Below are positions 23,539 through 31,421 of a DNA stretch of 46,897 nucleotides, in pieces. Position 1 is the stretch's first letter. Each line of letters begins with the position of its first letter. The stretch is from assembly GCA_016212885.1 (NCBI GenBank), contig JACRDO010000010.1, positions 1 through 46,897 of the forward strand. The letters are read 5' to 3'. The DNA is from Elusimicrobiota bacterium. Its GTDB lineage: Bacteria; Elusimicrobiota; Elusimicrobia; UBA1565. Below the pieces are notes generated by a model, which was given only the letters and a program-made list of their open reading frames with translations, was not told where the DNA came from and made no database searches. Made by a program: the position numbers and the translations under genes.

Positions 23539-23576
23539 CGGGCTGAAATGGAGGAATAGGGAGCGGCGAGACGACG

Positions 23577-24704
23577 TCACTCGCAGCGGTCGTCTCTCCC
23601 CGGGGGCATCACCACGCAGCGCTTGGGGCACTTCTTGCTCTGCGTGAGGGCGCCCTTGGAGCAGAAGAACAAAGTCTTCGCGTCCCCCAGGACCCCGTCG
23701 CCTCCGCAGTAGTAGCCGTTGCCTGAAGAGCAGGGGGAGCAGACCGCTCCGGAGGGTTTGGGGATGCAGACCGTGGCGCAGCTCTGGACCGCAACGAGCC
23801 CGCCCCGGCAGCGCAGGCGCCGGCGCAGGGTCGAGTCGCAGGACCAGGCCGAGCTCAGGCCGCCCCGGCACGGCTTGCCGACGCACTCGGCGCGCTTCGT
23901 CTGGAAGGTCTGGACGCACTGGGCCGAGCCGCAGGCCTGCGGGCAGCCCTGTTCGCGGGGCTTGGCCACGATGGCCACCGAGGGCCGGCGGTTTTCGCTC
24001 ACGTCGTTGACGTAGCCTATCCCGCGGACCCACATCTTGGAGGATCCCCCGCCGTCCAGGTGTATCGCGTCCGAAGCGCCGTTGGCGAGGAGGACGTCCT
24101 GGAGCCCTTTCCCGGTGCAGGCCCGGGAGTCGGTGACCACGAAGATGAACCGCTTGCGGTCCGCGCTCAGCCCGACGGCCGTGCAGGCGCGGCGCTCCTC
24201 CAGCTTGGAATGGTTCCAGTCGCGCCGCCGGCCGCCCTGAAGCAGGAGGCCTCCGCCCGTCGCCAGCTCGGTGAACTGGGGCACGTAGGCGGCGTCGGCC
24301 TCATGGCCCGCCCCGCTGAACACCGCGCCCTTGCCGCGGGCCCAGCCCATCGTGGTCACGCAGTTTCCCGCCTCGGCGTAGATCCCCGGATGCTGGACCC
24401 CGTGGCCGCGCGCGGCTCCGCAGGGATGATTGACGGGGCCTCCGAAGTAGTTCGCGTTGACCGCCACGTAGGCGTCCTCGGCCTTCGCCCACTGGGCCAC
24501 GCTCAGCATGTTCTCAGCGGGCTTCGCATGAGGCAGGGCCACGCGGACCTCCGTTTGCGCGGAGTCGAGGTTCGCCGCGACGACGTGGTAGCCGTTGGCG
24601 GAGTCGTAGGTGAGGCCCGGGCCGAGAGATTTCCCGGCGAAACAACGGGCCGGGATCATGAGGATTGCGGCCAGCAGGACGGCGCAGGTCAAGGGCGTGG
24701 GCAT
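23577..24704 (-). CDS. Secreted phosphodiester glycosidase (NAGPA) family protein with Cys-rich tail
   Basis: A 375-aa exported protein. The signal peptide is MPTPLTCAVLLAAILMIPARCFA. The NAGPA/DUF2233 domain (about 30-240) shows AVNANYFGG, ATGGGLLLQGG, AVGLSADRKRFIFVV and the signature AIHLDGGGSSKM. This domain cleaves sugar-phosphodiester links. The last 130 residues are a separate domain with about 20 cysteines in repeated short spacings (for example CPQACGSAQC, CRGGLSSAWSC), presumably disulfide-linked and perhaps carbohydrate-binding. ATG 24704 has GGAGG about 7 nt upstream and TATATT further up, which decides it over 24722. Confidence 0.8.
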   Translation of the reverse strand: MPTPLTCAVLLAAILMIPARCFAGKSLGPGLTYDSANGYHVVAANLDSAQTEVRVALPHAKPAENMLSVAQWAKAEDAYVAVNANYFGGPVNHPCGAARGHGVQHPGIYAEAGNCVTTMGWARGKGAVFSGAGHEADAAYVPQFTELATGGGLLLQGGRRRDWNHSKLEERRACTAVGLSADRKRFIFVVTDSRACTGKGLQDVLLANGASDAIHLDGGGSSKMWVRGIGYVNDVSENRRPSVAIVAKPREQGCPQACGSAQCVQTFQTKRAECVGKPCRGGLSSAWSCDSTLRRRLRCRGGLVAVQSCATVCIPKPSGAVCSPCSSGNGYYCGGDGVLGDAKTLFFCSKGALTQSKKCPKRCVVMPPGRDDRCE

Positions 24705-24777
24705 CGAACCTCCGCGCGGCAATATAGCCTAGCGATAAAGCGGGAGGCGTGCAAGGGCTGGGCTCGCGTGGGACAAT

Positions 24778-25185
24778 CTACGGCAGGAGCTCGAAGGAGG
24801 GCCAGCAGGCGGGCGTGAAGCTGCCGAAGTGGCGCCGGTCGAAGGTCGCGATGCGCCGGATGCGCAGGCGTTCGGCCGCGGCCATGACGGTCGCGTCCAC
24901 CATGCCGAAATCGGGCCTTGAGCGGAGAATCTCCACGGCCCGGCGCAGGTCCTCGGTCTCTCCCCATTCGAGCGCCAGCTCGCCGCGCAAAAGCCCGCTC
25001 AAGAAAGACGCCTCCGCGGCCGCGCCCAGGTATTTGTGCGCGAGATAGCACGTCTCCGGCAGGACCACGGCCGGTACCAGGACGGATTCCCGGCCGCTCT
25101 TGAGGAGCTCCGCGGCTTGCTGATGATGGGAGTCGTCGCGATCGAGCAGGGCGAACAGGAAGCCTGTGTCGGCGAGGATGGCCAT
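24778..25185 (-). CDS. vapC: PIN-domain ribonuclease toxin (VapC type)
   Basis: A 135-aa PIN-domain protein. The acidic residues of the metal site are visible in ILADTGFLFALLD (first Asp), PAVVLPETCYL (Glu), GMVDATVMAAA (Asp) and IATFDRRHFGSF (last Asp). VapC toxins cut tRNA or rRNA until bound by their antitoxin. The ATG shares one base with the antitoxin stop (TGATG), the usual arrangement for tight stoichiometry. The length is normal and all acidic residues are present, so the toxin looks intact. Confidence 0.85.
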   Translation of the reverse strand: MAILADTGFLFALLDRDDSHHQQAAELLKSGRESVLVPAVVLPETCYLAHKYLGAAAEASFLSGLLRGELALEWGETEDLRRAVEILRSRPDFGMVDATVMAAAERLRIRRIATFDRRHFGSFTPACWPSFELLP

Positions 25186-25427
25186 CAGCGGCTCTTGCGC
25201 GGCTTCTCCTGGAACAGGTACTCCTCGTCCCGCTCCGAGACCTTGAGGGCTCCGCCGCTGCGGCCGACGCCGAGAAAGGACGGCCCGGCCCTCTCCTTCT
25301 TCCGCTCGCGGATGAACTTCTCAAGGGCCTGGCGGATGATCTCCGAAACGGAGACGCCCGTGCGCTGGGCCAGGGACCGGATCTCCAGCATGAGGCCGTC
25401 GTCGGCGAGTATCGTAGTTCTTATCAT
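25185..25427 (-). CDS. vapB: Ribbon-helix-helix antitoxin (VapB-like)
   Basis: An 80-aa antitoxin. The N-terminus MIRTTILADDGLMLEIRSLA followed by RTGVSVSEIIRQALEKFI is a ribbon-helix-helix DNA-binding domain; the charged C-terminus should wrap the toxin. ATG 25427 is chosen over an upstream in-frame ATG at 25445, which would fall before the predicted transcription start. Two short palindromes between the -10 box and the start codon are likely self-regulation sites. Confidence 0.78.
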   Translation of the reverse strand: MIRTTILADDGLMLEIRSLAQRTGVSVSEIIRQALEKFIRERKKERAGPSFLGVGRSGGALKVSERDEEYLFQEKPRKSR

Positions 25428-25474
25428 ATGAATATGCCTATACATAGTATGACTCTGAAGCCCTTTCTTGTCAA
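25425..25474 (-). promoter_or_regulatory. vapBC promoter and candidate operator
   Basis: On the minus strand TTGACA (25474-25469), a 17-bp spacer and CATACT (25451-25446). Downstream lie two palindromes, CTAT-GT-ATAG (25447-25438) and CATAT-TC-ATATG (25436-25425), the second covering the start codon. RHH antitoxins usually bind such sites to repress their own operon. Confidence 0.6.
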
Positions 25475-25537
25475 GCGGCGCTGCGGCCGGCTGCGCGCCT
25501 GGGCGAAAGCCTTCCCCGACTATTGGCGCTGCTGCCG

Positions 25538-26065
25538 CTACTTGGAGGCGTCCTCGGCCTTGTCGCCGCCGTCTTCGCCCTGCTCATCCTCGCCGGGACT
25601 TTCGGCGTCGGGCTGCTCCTTTTTCATCTCCGCCAGCTTCTTCTTCGCATCCTGCACGTCTTCCATCAAGGCGCTTTTGGGGTGGGCTTTCTCGAAAGCC
25701 GCGAACGCGGCGGATGCCGCGGCCAGCTTGCCCGCCAGCAGGAGATCCACCGCGGCTATGAGCTCGTTGTGCTCCCTCATCCGCTCGGCGGACTTTTTGT
25801 TGGCGATTGTGCCCCGCAGTGACGCCTTGTCGGGATTTCCACCGGTTTTCTGATTGCCGCGCACCACGGCCGCGGACGTAGTCCGTACCTTGCGGTCGCG
25901 GCGTTCCATCTCCAGCCCCTGTTTCCAGTGCCGAAACCAGGAGCGAAGGGCCGCGAACTTGGAGACTGGCTTCTGCTCCGCAGCGGGCTCCTCTGCGGGG
26001 AGGCGGGCCGCGCCGCCGGTGAACAGCAGCGCTGCGACAGTCATGAGCGCCAGCGTTCTAGGCAT
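25538..26065 (-). CDS. Secreted hypothetical protein with acidic tail
   Basis: A 175-aa protein of unknown family. The signal peptide is MPRTLALMTVAALLFTGGAA. A basic helical middle (RSWFRHWKQGLEMERRDRK) is followed by a TPR-like helical pair (AAVDLLLAGKLAAASAAFAA) and a C-terminus very rich in Asp, Glu and Lys. It starts 2 nt after the stop of the giant NHL/TPR protein, so the two are translationally coupled and probably act together outside the cytoplasm. Confidence 0.65.
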   Translation of the reverse strand: MPRTLALMTVAALLFTGGAARLPAEEPAAEQKPVSKFAALRSWFRHWKQGLEMERRDRKVRTTSAAVVRGNQKTGGNPDKASLRGTIANKKSAERMREHNELIAAVDLLLAGKLAAASAAFAAFEKAHPKSALMEDVQDAKKKLAEMKKEQPDAESPGEDEQGEDGGDKAEDASK

Positions 26066-26067
26066 TT

Positions 26068-29000
26068 CTATGGACCTCCATCCGCCTGCTTGAAAAGCGC
26101 CTCGACCGCAGGCTTCAACGATTTGTCGAGGGTGGTCGCCTTGCGCGCGCATTTTAGCGCCTTATCCTTCTGCCCGAGCTTCAGCGTGGTGCGCGCGAGG
26201 TTCATCCAGAGCTCGGGGTCCTTGGCGTCCTGCTGGGCGGCTTTAACGTAGTAGTTGAGCGCTTTTTCGTAGTCCTCTTTTCCGTAGGCCAGGGTCCCCA
26301 GGTTGTTGAGCGCGGTGGGATCGTCGGACGAGACTTCCAAGGCCTGCTCGAAGAGCCGCACCGCGTCCTCCACCTTGTCGTACTGCGCATAGAGTATCCC
26401 AAGGTTGTTGAGGGCGTCCAGGTCCTGGGGGTTTTTTGCCAGGGTTTTCTTGAAGCTGCCGAGAAGGAACTCGTAGCGCGCCTTGGCATATTCCGCAGCC
26501 GCCGAGTTCAATTCTTTAACATAGGCGGCGGCCCTGGGCTTGAGCGACTCCTGCTGGGCAGGGGGCAGCGTCGCAGGCTCGTAGGTCTGCCAGGCTTTGC
26601 GCAGGTCTATGATGCGCGCCTTGCCCTGCTCCGAAAGCTGGCGGTAGTCGGAAAGAGCCTTGCGGGCGGCATCCGTGAACGGGGATCCGATCATCGTAGT
26701 CTCCAGAGGGATCCAGTAGGCGCCGGCGTGCTCAACCAGCCTATTTCCCGGGAGCCCGATTTCCAGCGGATCGTTGGAGCCGGTGTCGAACATGAGCGCG
26801 ATGTGGCCGGGATAGTCCAGATACACGGTCCTGAGCGTCGCGCCCTCAAGCATCGAGGCGAGGAGGGAAGTCAAATCATCGCATTGTCCGCTCTTGCGCT
26901 TGAGCGTTTCCCGCGGGAACTGCGTGTAGTCGACCGGATAGAGTGGGTCCTGGGACATTTGCTCGAACGGGTTGTTGGGGCTGGGCAGGAACTTGACTCC
27001 TATGGATCCCAAGCCGGCCCAGAGCCGCATTGCCGTCAAAAGCGAGTCGTTGAGGGAGTCGGAGCCTTTGGCCCCCGGAGGAGGAGAGCGCAGTATCTCA
27101 CGCACCAGGTCCAGCACCGGCGGGTCCTTCGGCGTTACGTAGTTGGCGAGACGGCTCGGATCCTCCCAGGTGATCGCGTTGCGCGAGTAGACCTTCAGCG
27201 GCAGGGCGCGCGACACTTCCTGCTGGCGGCCCTTCTCGAAAAAAGTAAGCGTGATCTCGGCTTGGACCGGCGTATCCTCCGTGACCTCCAGGATCCTGTT
27301 GTTGAGCGTAGCCGTCAGCTCGATTTCCGCTTTTTCCCTGCCCCCCAGCCGCTCGATGATACGTTCCGTCGCGAAGTCCATGTAGTCCTTGAGCCTGAAT
27401 GAGAGCTTCACGTCCTTGAAAGGCAGATCGCTGTTGTTTGAGACAACCACCTTGCCGAGCGGATGGTCCTTGTACCACTTATAATTCGATGAAAAGATGT
27501 TTCCAAGCGCAGCAGATGAAATCTCCACCAGCGCTCTGTTGAGGGCTCCGGCGACGTACACTTCCACCGGCCGGCTGGGAGGGCCAACGTCGCCGGTCTG
27601 CGCCTCAACGGCTATTCGGTAAAAGAATGTCCGCGAAGCCTCCAGGCGGGCGTCCTTGAAGGCGGGCTTTTCCACCTGGCCGGCTTCGGCGTACGCCCCG
27701 AGAGAGTCCGTCGAGCGCAGAATCCGGTAGCGCTTCACCCAGGGATTCGGGACGGGGTCCCATTTGAGATAAACGTCGCCTTCAATCGTCCTCGTTGAAA
27801 CCGCAGCCGGAGGCCCCAGCTGAGGATGAAGATCGAAGGCCGCGACGGTTCCCAGCTTGGGATCCGATACTACGAGAGAGCTTCCCGCCACGATCATCGC
27901 CTCCGGCTTGTCCAGTCCTCGTTCGTCCATGCCGCGGGAGAAGAAGTTCGTTATCCAGCGCCCTTCCCTATTGAATACGGAAACCCTGCGCAGGCCTCTG
28001 TCCAGCACGTAGACATAGCTGCGGCCGTCGTAGGCAAGCGCCAAGGGATCGTCGAACTGTCCCGTTCCCTCCCCCTCCCCGCCCCAGGAAGTCAAGTAAT
28101 TGCCGGAGACGTCGCACTTGACCACCTTCTTCAGCGCCCTGTCCAGCACGAATATCGCGCCCTTCTCGTCCCAGGCGACTGCTACGGGCCTCCTCAGCTC
28201 CAGGGAGCCGAGCTTGGGCCCCAGGCTGGATATGAAAGTGCCCTCCGGGCTGAAGGCGTCCACGCGCCGGTTGCCTTCGTCGGCGACGTAGATGGTGCCC
28301 CGTTCGTTGATCGCGACGCCGCAGGGGCTCTTTAGCGACCCCTCCCTGGTGCGGCTCGATAGGAAGCCCGAAGCGCCTCCGAAGCTGCTCTTGAAAATCC
28401 CCTTGGCGGTGAAGTTTTGAATCTTGTGGCCGTCCGTGTCGGCTGCGTACATGCCGAACTTTTCGCTCAGCGCGAACCCCCGCGCTCCCTTGGTGGCGGA
28501 TTCGTCCTTTCCAGTCTTCCGGCCGAAGCGCAGGATTTCGTTTCCATTCGGGCCAATCGCGACGAACTGCCCAGGCATGGGCAGATAGGCATAGAGGACG
28601 CGGCCCAGGCTGCCGAGAGCCGCGGCTTTCAGCCGGAGCGTCCTCGTCGGGCCTGAAATCAGGAGCTTGGTCTCAAGGTTGGGCTCAAGGCGCGGGCTGT
28701 TCTGCTGGGTGATCAGATGGGCCCTGCTTATGCGCTTGTTTCCGGTGTCCGCTACCAGGACCGTGCGGTCCGGAGCAAGGGCGATTCCTTCCGGCTTCCT
28801 GAACCGGCCTTGCCCTTTTCCAACGGCGCCGAAGACCCCCAAGGTTGAGCCTTTGGCATCAAGCTGCTTTACCTTGGACTTCCCCTTGTCGATCACGTAT
28901 ACGGCGCCGTATTCATCCACCGCGAAGTCCTCTCCCTGCGCCGCGAACTCCTTCTCAAAGCGCGCCTGGGGATTGAACTTCATGATTCTTGAGCGGCTCT

Positions 29001-29559
29001 TGTCCAGCAGGTAGATGCAGTCGGCGAAGTCCACGGCGATCCTCGCGGGCGCGCTGAAGGGCGCCTGCCTGTCGGGACCGAAGCCGAGGAGAAAGATCCC
29101 CTCGCGGGTGTAGACTTGCACGCGGTTGTTCCCGGTGTCCGCAACGTAGACCCTGCCGTCTTCGCCAACTGCCACAGACTGTGGGGAGTTGAGAAAGCCC
29201 GGCTCAGAGCCCTTCGAGCCTATCGTTCTCAGGAACTCCCCGTCCGCGTCCAGAACGCGGATGCAGTCGTTGCCAGTGTCCGCCACGAATATCTCGCCGC
29301 TCCTGCTTACGGCGACGTCGCCGGGCGATGAGAACAGCTCTTTGCCGGACACGGTCTTGACAGCCGCGCCTTCGGCATCCAGTATGAAAAGCGCGTTCTT
29401 TTTTTCATCCACCACGTAGAGGCGGTCGCGGAAGGCTGCTGCAGAAATGGGGCGTTCCGAGTCGGGCAGAGGGGTCTCATCAAGGAACTGGATTTGATCG
29501 AAAGCCTTGAGCGGGGCGGCCGTCAAAGCCATCCCCAGGGCTAAGGCCAAAAATCTCAC
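26068..29559 (-). CDS. Giant exported NHL-propeller / FN3 / transglutaminase-like / TPR protein
   Basis: A protein of about 1163 aa. The signal peptide is (M)RFLALALGMALTAAPLKA from GTG 29559 (ATG 29532 is the alternative). Residues of about 20-560 contain at least eight NHL repeats, e.g. GEIFVADTGNDCIRVLD, GRVYVADTGNNRVQVY and GTIYVADEGNRRVDAF, forming two propellers. A fibronectin type III domain follows (YLKWDPVPNPWVKRYRILRS). A transglutaminase-like domain has SGQCDDLTS (Cys893) and HIALMFD (His919). TPR repeats (LDALNNLGILYAQYDKVEDA, ALNNLGTLAYGKEDYEKAL) end the protein. The order suggests a periplasmic scaffold, perhaps with peptidase or cross-linking activity. The combination is unfamiliar as a single chain. 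Confidence 0.8.
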   Translation of the reverse strand: MRFLALALGMALTAAPLKAFDQIQFLDETPLPDSERPISAAAFRDRLYVVDEKKNALFILDAEGAAVKTVSGKELFSSPGDVAVSRSGEIFVADTGNDCIRVLDADGEFLRTIGSKGSEPGFLNSPQSVAVGEDGRVYVADTGNNRVQVYTREGIFLLGFGPDRQAPFSAPARIAVDFADCIYLLDKSRSRIMKFNPQARFEKEFAAQGEDFAVDEYGAVYVIDKGKSKVKQLDAKGSTLGVFGAVGKGQGRFRKPEGIALAPDRTVLVADTGNKRISRAHLITQQNSPRLEPNLETKLLISGPTRTLRLKAAALGSLGRVLYAYLPMPGQFVAIGPNGNEILRFGRKTGKDESATKGARGFALSEKFGMYAADTDGHKIQNFTAKGIFKSSFGGASGFLSSRTREGSLKSPCGVAINERGTIYVADEGNRRVDAFSPEGTFISSLGPKLGSLELRRPVAVAWDEKGAIFVLDRALKKVVKCDVSGNYLTSWGGEGEGTGQFDDPLALAYDGRSYVYVLDRGLRRVSVFNREGRWITNFFSRGMDERGLDKPEAMIVAGSSLVVSDPKLGTVAAFDLHPQLGPPAAVSTRTIEGDVYLKWDPVPNPWVKRYRILRSTDSLGAYAEAGQVEKPAFKDARLEASRTFFYRIAVEAQTGDVGPPSRPVEVYVAGALNRALVEISSAALGNIFSSNYKWYKDHPLGKVVVSNNSDLPFKDVKLSFRLKDYMDFATERIIERLGGREKAEIELTATLNNRILEVTEDTPVQAEITLTFFEKGRQQEVSRALPLKVYSRNAITWEDPSRLANYVTPKDPPVLDLVREILRSPPPGAKGSDSLNDSLLTAMRLWAGLGSIGVKFLPSPNNPFEQMSQDPLYPVDYTQFPRETLKRKSGQCDDLTSLLASMLEGATLRTVYLDYPGHIALMFDTGSNDPLEIGLPGNRLVEHAGAYWIPLETTMIGSPFTDAARKALSDYRQLSEQGKARIIDLRKAWQTYEPATLPPAQQESLKPRAAAYVKELNSAAAEYAKARYEFLLGSFKKTLAKNPQDLDALNNLGILYAQYDKVEDAVRLFEQALEVSSDDPTALNNLGTLAYGKEDYEKALNYYVKAAQQDAKDPELWMNLARTTLKLGQKDKALKCARKATTLDKSLKPAVEALFKQADGGP

Positions 29560-29698
29560 GATAGCCTTAGTCCCAAAACAGCAGGGTCGGCTGAGCCGCG
29601 GGCCGTGGCCATGAAAAAGCGAGCTTGTTGAATAGGCGTGAAGATATTGTACCCGAATAACGGCTATCGGAGCCACATGCCCATGCTGCGGGGCAGCC

Positions 29699-29955
29699 TG
29701 GTCCCCGGACGGGCTCTCCATCGTGTACGTGCGCCAGCTGGGCTCGTCGAGGCAGCTCATGAGGCGCGTGCTGTCCCAGGAGAAGCCCGCGGTCTTGGCC
29801 GAGGGCGCGTATTTCTCGCCGAAGCACCTCGCCGACCATCGGCTCGTCGTATGGAGCTGCCGGGCAAGCTGGCCTTCTACAACTCGGACCCGGCGGGCCG
29901 GGCGCTCGCGGCTTGGGGGCCGTGGGGCCTGAGCGTGTTCCGGTTCGATTACTGA
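29699..29955 (+). pseudogene. Frameshifted C-terminal remnant of a beta-propeller protein
   Basis: One frame reads WSPDGLSIVYVRQLG and continues to about HRLVVW, a TolB/PD40-type propeller blade. Near 29850 the similarity moves to another frame, which reads MELPGKLAFYNSDPAGRALA and ends VFRFDY-stop at 29955. No upstream blades or start remain. It is taken as the decayed 3' end of a propeller gene. Its stop overlaps the 3' end of the leftward MEMO-AMMECR1 gene by 7 nt. Confidence 0.45.
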
Positions 29956-31421
29956 CCTTCCTCGAACGCGGCGACCGTGAAGACCCGGAACTCCGTCTTG
30001 GGATCCTTCCAGCAATCCGTGGGCAGGCCCGCCTTCTGGCTGCAGAGCTCGGCCAGGAAGTCCTCCTTCTTGGGAAGCTGCTCCCAGACCTGGGGCAGGA
30101 ACAGGCCCGAGCGGGCGCCCTGCGAGAGGATGACGCCGTTCTTGACCGGGACGATGCGCTCATGGCTCTTGACCGGCCTCGAAGGCGAGAGCATGGAAAT
30201 CTCGATGTGGATCTTCGCCAGCTCCTCCTTCGTCACGGGGCGGAAGCGCGTATCCTTGAACGCCGCGGAATAGGCCCCGTAGGCCACCGAGTCCTTAAGC
30301 GTCATCTGCGCCTCCGTCGTGCCGATGCAGCCCCTCAGGCGCCCGTCCTCCGTCAGGGTCACGAACGCGGCGGAGGGGAGGTTCAAGGCGGGGTCCGCAT
30401 CGAGAGCCTGCTCGATGTCCTTGCCCTCCAGCGCGAGGGAGATGACGTCCCGCGCCTCCTTGAGCAGGCGCTTCTTCTGGGCCGGGCTGAGAAGAATCTC
30501 GGAGGCCGGGGGCTTTCCGGACTTGATGAAGGCCATGGCCGCGTAGCCGACCGCCCGGCTGCTCTCGCCCAGCGGAGTCTGCGCGGAGTTCGTGTAGAGC
30601 AGCAGGCTCCCACGGTCCGCCCCGAGCGCCCTGGCGGCCGACATCGCGGCGAGCAGGCCCGCCTCGCCGCAGTAGGTGCACTCCAGTCCCTTCTCCCCGC
30701 GGCCCATGAGGATGCGGCTGGTCCGCCGGAAAAAGTCGGGGTCCAAGCGCTCCAGGGCCAGGAGCGTGGCGCGGTCCACCTTCGAGGCCAGAGGGCCGGC
30801 CGGGAAGTGCGAAAGGTCCGAGGAGACGACAATGAGCGCTTTCTTCCCCTTGAGCGCCCCCGCGACGGCCTTGCCCACCCGGGCGCAGACTTCGGGGTCA
30901 TCGTTGTTCATGAGGATGGGGAGGAGCTTGAAGCCCGGCCTGAGGCGCTTGATGAGGAACGGGAGCTGGACCTCTACGGAGTGCTCGCGGGCGTGAGCCT
31001 GCGGCAGGTCCTGGAACAGGGCCTTGTCCTGGAGGAGGCGGGCGGTGAGGTTCCGGTCCACCGGCACGTCGCCCAGAGGCGTTTGGAACGTCTCGATGTC
31101 GTAGAGCGCGGCCGCGGGAACGCGCAGGGCGTGGGCCGCGCCGAAGACGGCCACAACGTCGTAGGAGTCCGAGGCCGCCTTGTAGCCCACGGCCTGCACC
31201 GGGGCGGAGAAGGCGTAGCCCGCGTGGGGGACCAGCAGGGCTATGACAGGCGCCCCGAGCTTGGGCGCTTGGGTCGCGGCCAGCAGTCCCTCCACCATCT
31301 TGGCGAGCTCCGCGGCGTCCCCCGGGTAGAAGCCGCCGGCCACCGCGGGGGGCCGCTTCGCCGCGGAAGCGAGACAGGGCGAAAGGAGCGCCGAGAAAAG
31401 CAAAGCCGCGCATCTGTTCAT
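29949..31421 (-). CDS. AmmeMemoRadiSam proteins B and A fused (MEMO1-AMMECR1), with signal peptide
   Basis: A 490-aa two-domain protein. MEMO domain (about 22-290): AVAGGFYPGDAAELA, VPHAGYAFSAPVQAVGY, EHSVEVQLPFL, VVSSDLSHFPAG and CTYCGEAGLLAAMSAARAL, covering the conserved His/Asp/Cys residues. AMMECR1 domain (about 310-488): AAFVTLTEDGRLRGCIGTTE, DTRFRPVTKEEL and HIEISMLSP. The N-terminus MNRCAALLFSALLSPCLASA resembles a cleavable signal peptide, odd for proteins normally considered cytosolic. It overlaps the radical SAM gene upstream by ATGA. The system is conserved in archaea and bacteria; this fusion plus export signal is unusual. Confidence 0.9.
   Translation of the reverse strand: MNRCAALLFSALLSPCLASAAKRPPAVAGGFYPGDAAELAKMVEGLLAATQAPKLGAPVIALLVPHAGYAFSAPVQAVGYKAASDSYDVVAVFGAAHALRVPAAALYDIETFQTPLGDVPVDRNLTARLLQDKALFQDLPQAHAREHSVEVQLPFLIKRLRPGFKLLPILMNNDDPEVCARVGKAVAGALKGKKALIVVSSDLSHFPAGPLASKVDRATLLALERLDPDFFRRTSRILMGRGEKGLECTYCGEAGLLAAMSAARALGADRGSLLLYTNSAQTPLGESSRAVGYAAMAFIKSGKPPASEILLSPAQKKRLLKEARDVISLALEGKDIEQALDADPALNLPSAAFVTLTEDGRLRGCIGTTEAQMTLKDSVAYGAYSAAFKDTRFRPVTKEELAKIHIEISMLSPSRPVKSHERIVPVKNGVILSQGARSGLFLPQVWEQLPKKEDFLAELCSQKAGLPTDCWKDPKTEFRVFTVAAFEEGQ

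Noticed and set aside
25428-25853. 141-codon rightward open frame from the vapBC promoter region
   Set aside because: Antisense to the small secreted protein gene; Ser/Phe-rich translation is typical of a shadow frame.
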